In this document: piece after piece, positions 22,859-23,233 of the stretch
Layout of the letters: each line of letters begins with the position of its first letter
How positions within the stretch are numbered: position 1 is the stretch's first letter
Assembly: GCA_041747755.1 (NCBI GenBank)
Contig: JBGTEN010000042.1
Span: 1-23,233 of the forward strand
Reading direction: 5' to 3'
DNA: 23,233 bases
Source of the DNA: Aurantibrevibacter sp041747755
GTDB lineage: Bacteria > Bacteroidota > Bacteroidia > Flavobacteriales > Flavobacteriaceae
Notes under the pieces: model-generated
Told to the model about the DNA's origin: nothing
Seen by the model: only the letters and a program-made list of their open reading frames with translations
Databases searched by the model: none
Translations under genes and position numbers: made by a program

Positions 22859-23233
22859 AATTGGATATTTTATTAGTGATGTAACTATAGAATTTTTCAA
22901 ATATAATCTTAAACCAAACTGTATAATTCTGGGGGTTTTTCTCAATATCTGATTTTATTGCATCCTGATACATCCATTTCCAGTTAGCTACCTCTTCTTT
23001 GTTTATTATGGGATTTTGATTATAATATCCTATCATTACGTGGTCAAACTCATGCTCAGTTAAACCATTTTCAAAAGGTGCTTTGTAAATAAATGAAAAC
23101 AACTCTTCCAGTTCGGTAACAAAACCCATTTCTTCTAGCAGCCTTCTTTTTCCAGCATCAATATTGGACTCTCCTTCACGTTGATGACTGCAACAGGTAT
23201 TTGTCCAAAGTAAGGGAGAGTGATATTTACTAG
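22839..23233 (-). CDS. idi: Isopentenyl-diphosphate delta-isomerase, type I (5' end outside the window)
   Basis: Nudix-fold enzyme interconverting isopentenyl and dimethylallyl diphosphate for isoprenoid synthesis. The visible 131 codons start mid-gene at the right edge with SKYHSPLLWTNTCCSHQREGE, containing the catalytic cysteine of the TNTCCSH motif, then the Nudix-like segment AGKRRLLEEMGF and the HEFDHVMIG segment with the catalytic glutamate region. WKWM and the C-terminal VWFKIIFEKF are family-typical. The full protein is expected to be about 170-180 residues, so roughly a quarter is missing. The frame is open to the edge. It is the first visible gene of the minus-strand run and overlaps queD by 20 bp. 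Confidence 0.93.
   Translation of the reverse strand, partial: SKYHSPLLWTNTCCSHQREGESNIDAGKRRLLEEMGFVTELEELFSFIYKAPFENGLTEHEFDHVMIGYYNQNPIINKEEVANWKWMYQDAIKSDIEKNPQNYTVWFKIIFEKFYSYITNKISNYEGESK

Noticed and set aside
22859..22945. Longer start for queD, adding 29 residues
   Set aside because: The extension lies wholly inside idi in another frame and is unlike QueD N-termini; the family begins right at the ATG at 22858.
1..23233. CRISPR arrays, phage or transposon genes, tRNA or rRNA genes
   Set aside because: No spaced direct repeats, transposase or integrase frames, cloverleaf-like sequences or rRNA-like stretches were seen.

Overview
The window comes from an AT-rich member of the Bacteroidetes, most likely a marine Flavobacteriaceae. 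The evidence is the gene families (DUF4369 lipoprotein, DUF6249 and DUF819 membrane proteins, a flavobacterial TetR/ABC1-kinase pair), promoters with a TAnnTTTG -7 box, weak ribosome binding sites, and short gaps closed by A-tract/hairpin/T-tract terminators. I see no rRNA, tRNA, insertion sequence, prophage or CRISPR array. It reads as ordinary chromosomal sequence with several compact regulatory cassettes.

Layout. 1-1923 (minus): a TetR-type regulator followed by an ABC1/UbiB-family kinase gene whose frame is broken by a single in-frame TAG just before the catalytic loop. 2274-4157 (plus): htpG. 4343-7381 (plus): a soluble histidine kinase and a sigma54-type (NtrC-family) response regulator, then an intergenic region holding two tandem dyads, an exact IHF-consensus match and a -24/-12 promoter-like sequence in front of a small secreted protein. 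7635-9831 (plus): glutamate dehydrogenase, a Rnk/GreA-C-like protein and a DoxX-like membrane protein. 9836-11313: an ECF sigma factor and its likely membrane anti-sigma (minus), divergent from a DUF6249 membrane protein (plus); the two directions carry near-identical ECF-type promoters. 11410-12785: a MOSC protein and a convergent secreted two-repeat protein. 13006-15272: an AraC regulator translationally coupled to an AlkB-like dioxygenase, convergent with an S1/P1 nuclease. 15431-20663 (plus): class A penicillin-binding protein, HAD phosphatase, DUF819 transporter-like protein and DUF4369 lipoprotein. 20713-23233 (minus): a tight run of idi (cut by the window edge), queD, bcp, manA and a small unknown protein.

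The most informative content is regulatory. The kinase/regulator pair lies directly beside what looks like its own complete sigma54 target (enhancer pair, bending site, -24/-12 promoter, secreted product, structured terminator). The ECF sigma factor lies beside a symmetric pair of GTAACC-N16-CGTC promoters that would drive both itself and the DUF6249 gene. Both are predictions from sequence alone. The broken ABC1 kinase gene is the clearest anomaly and could be a real loss of function or a sequencing error.
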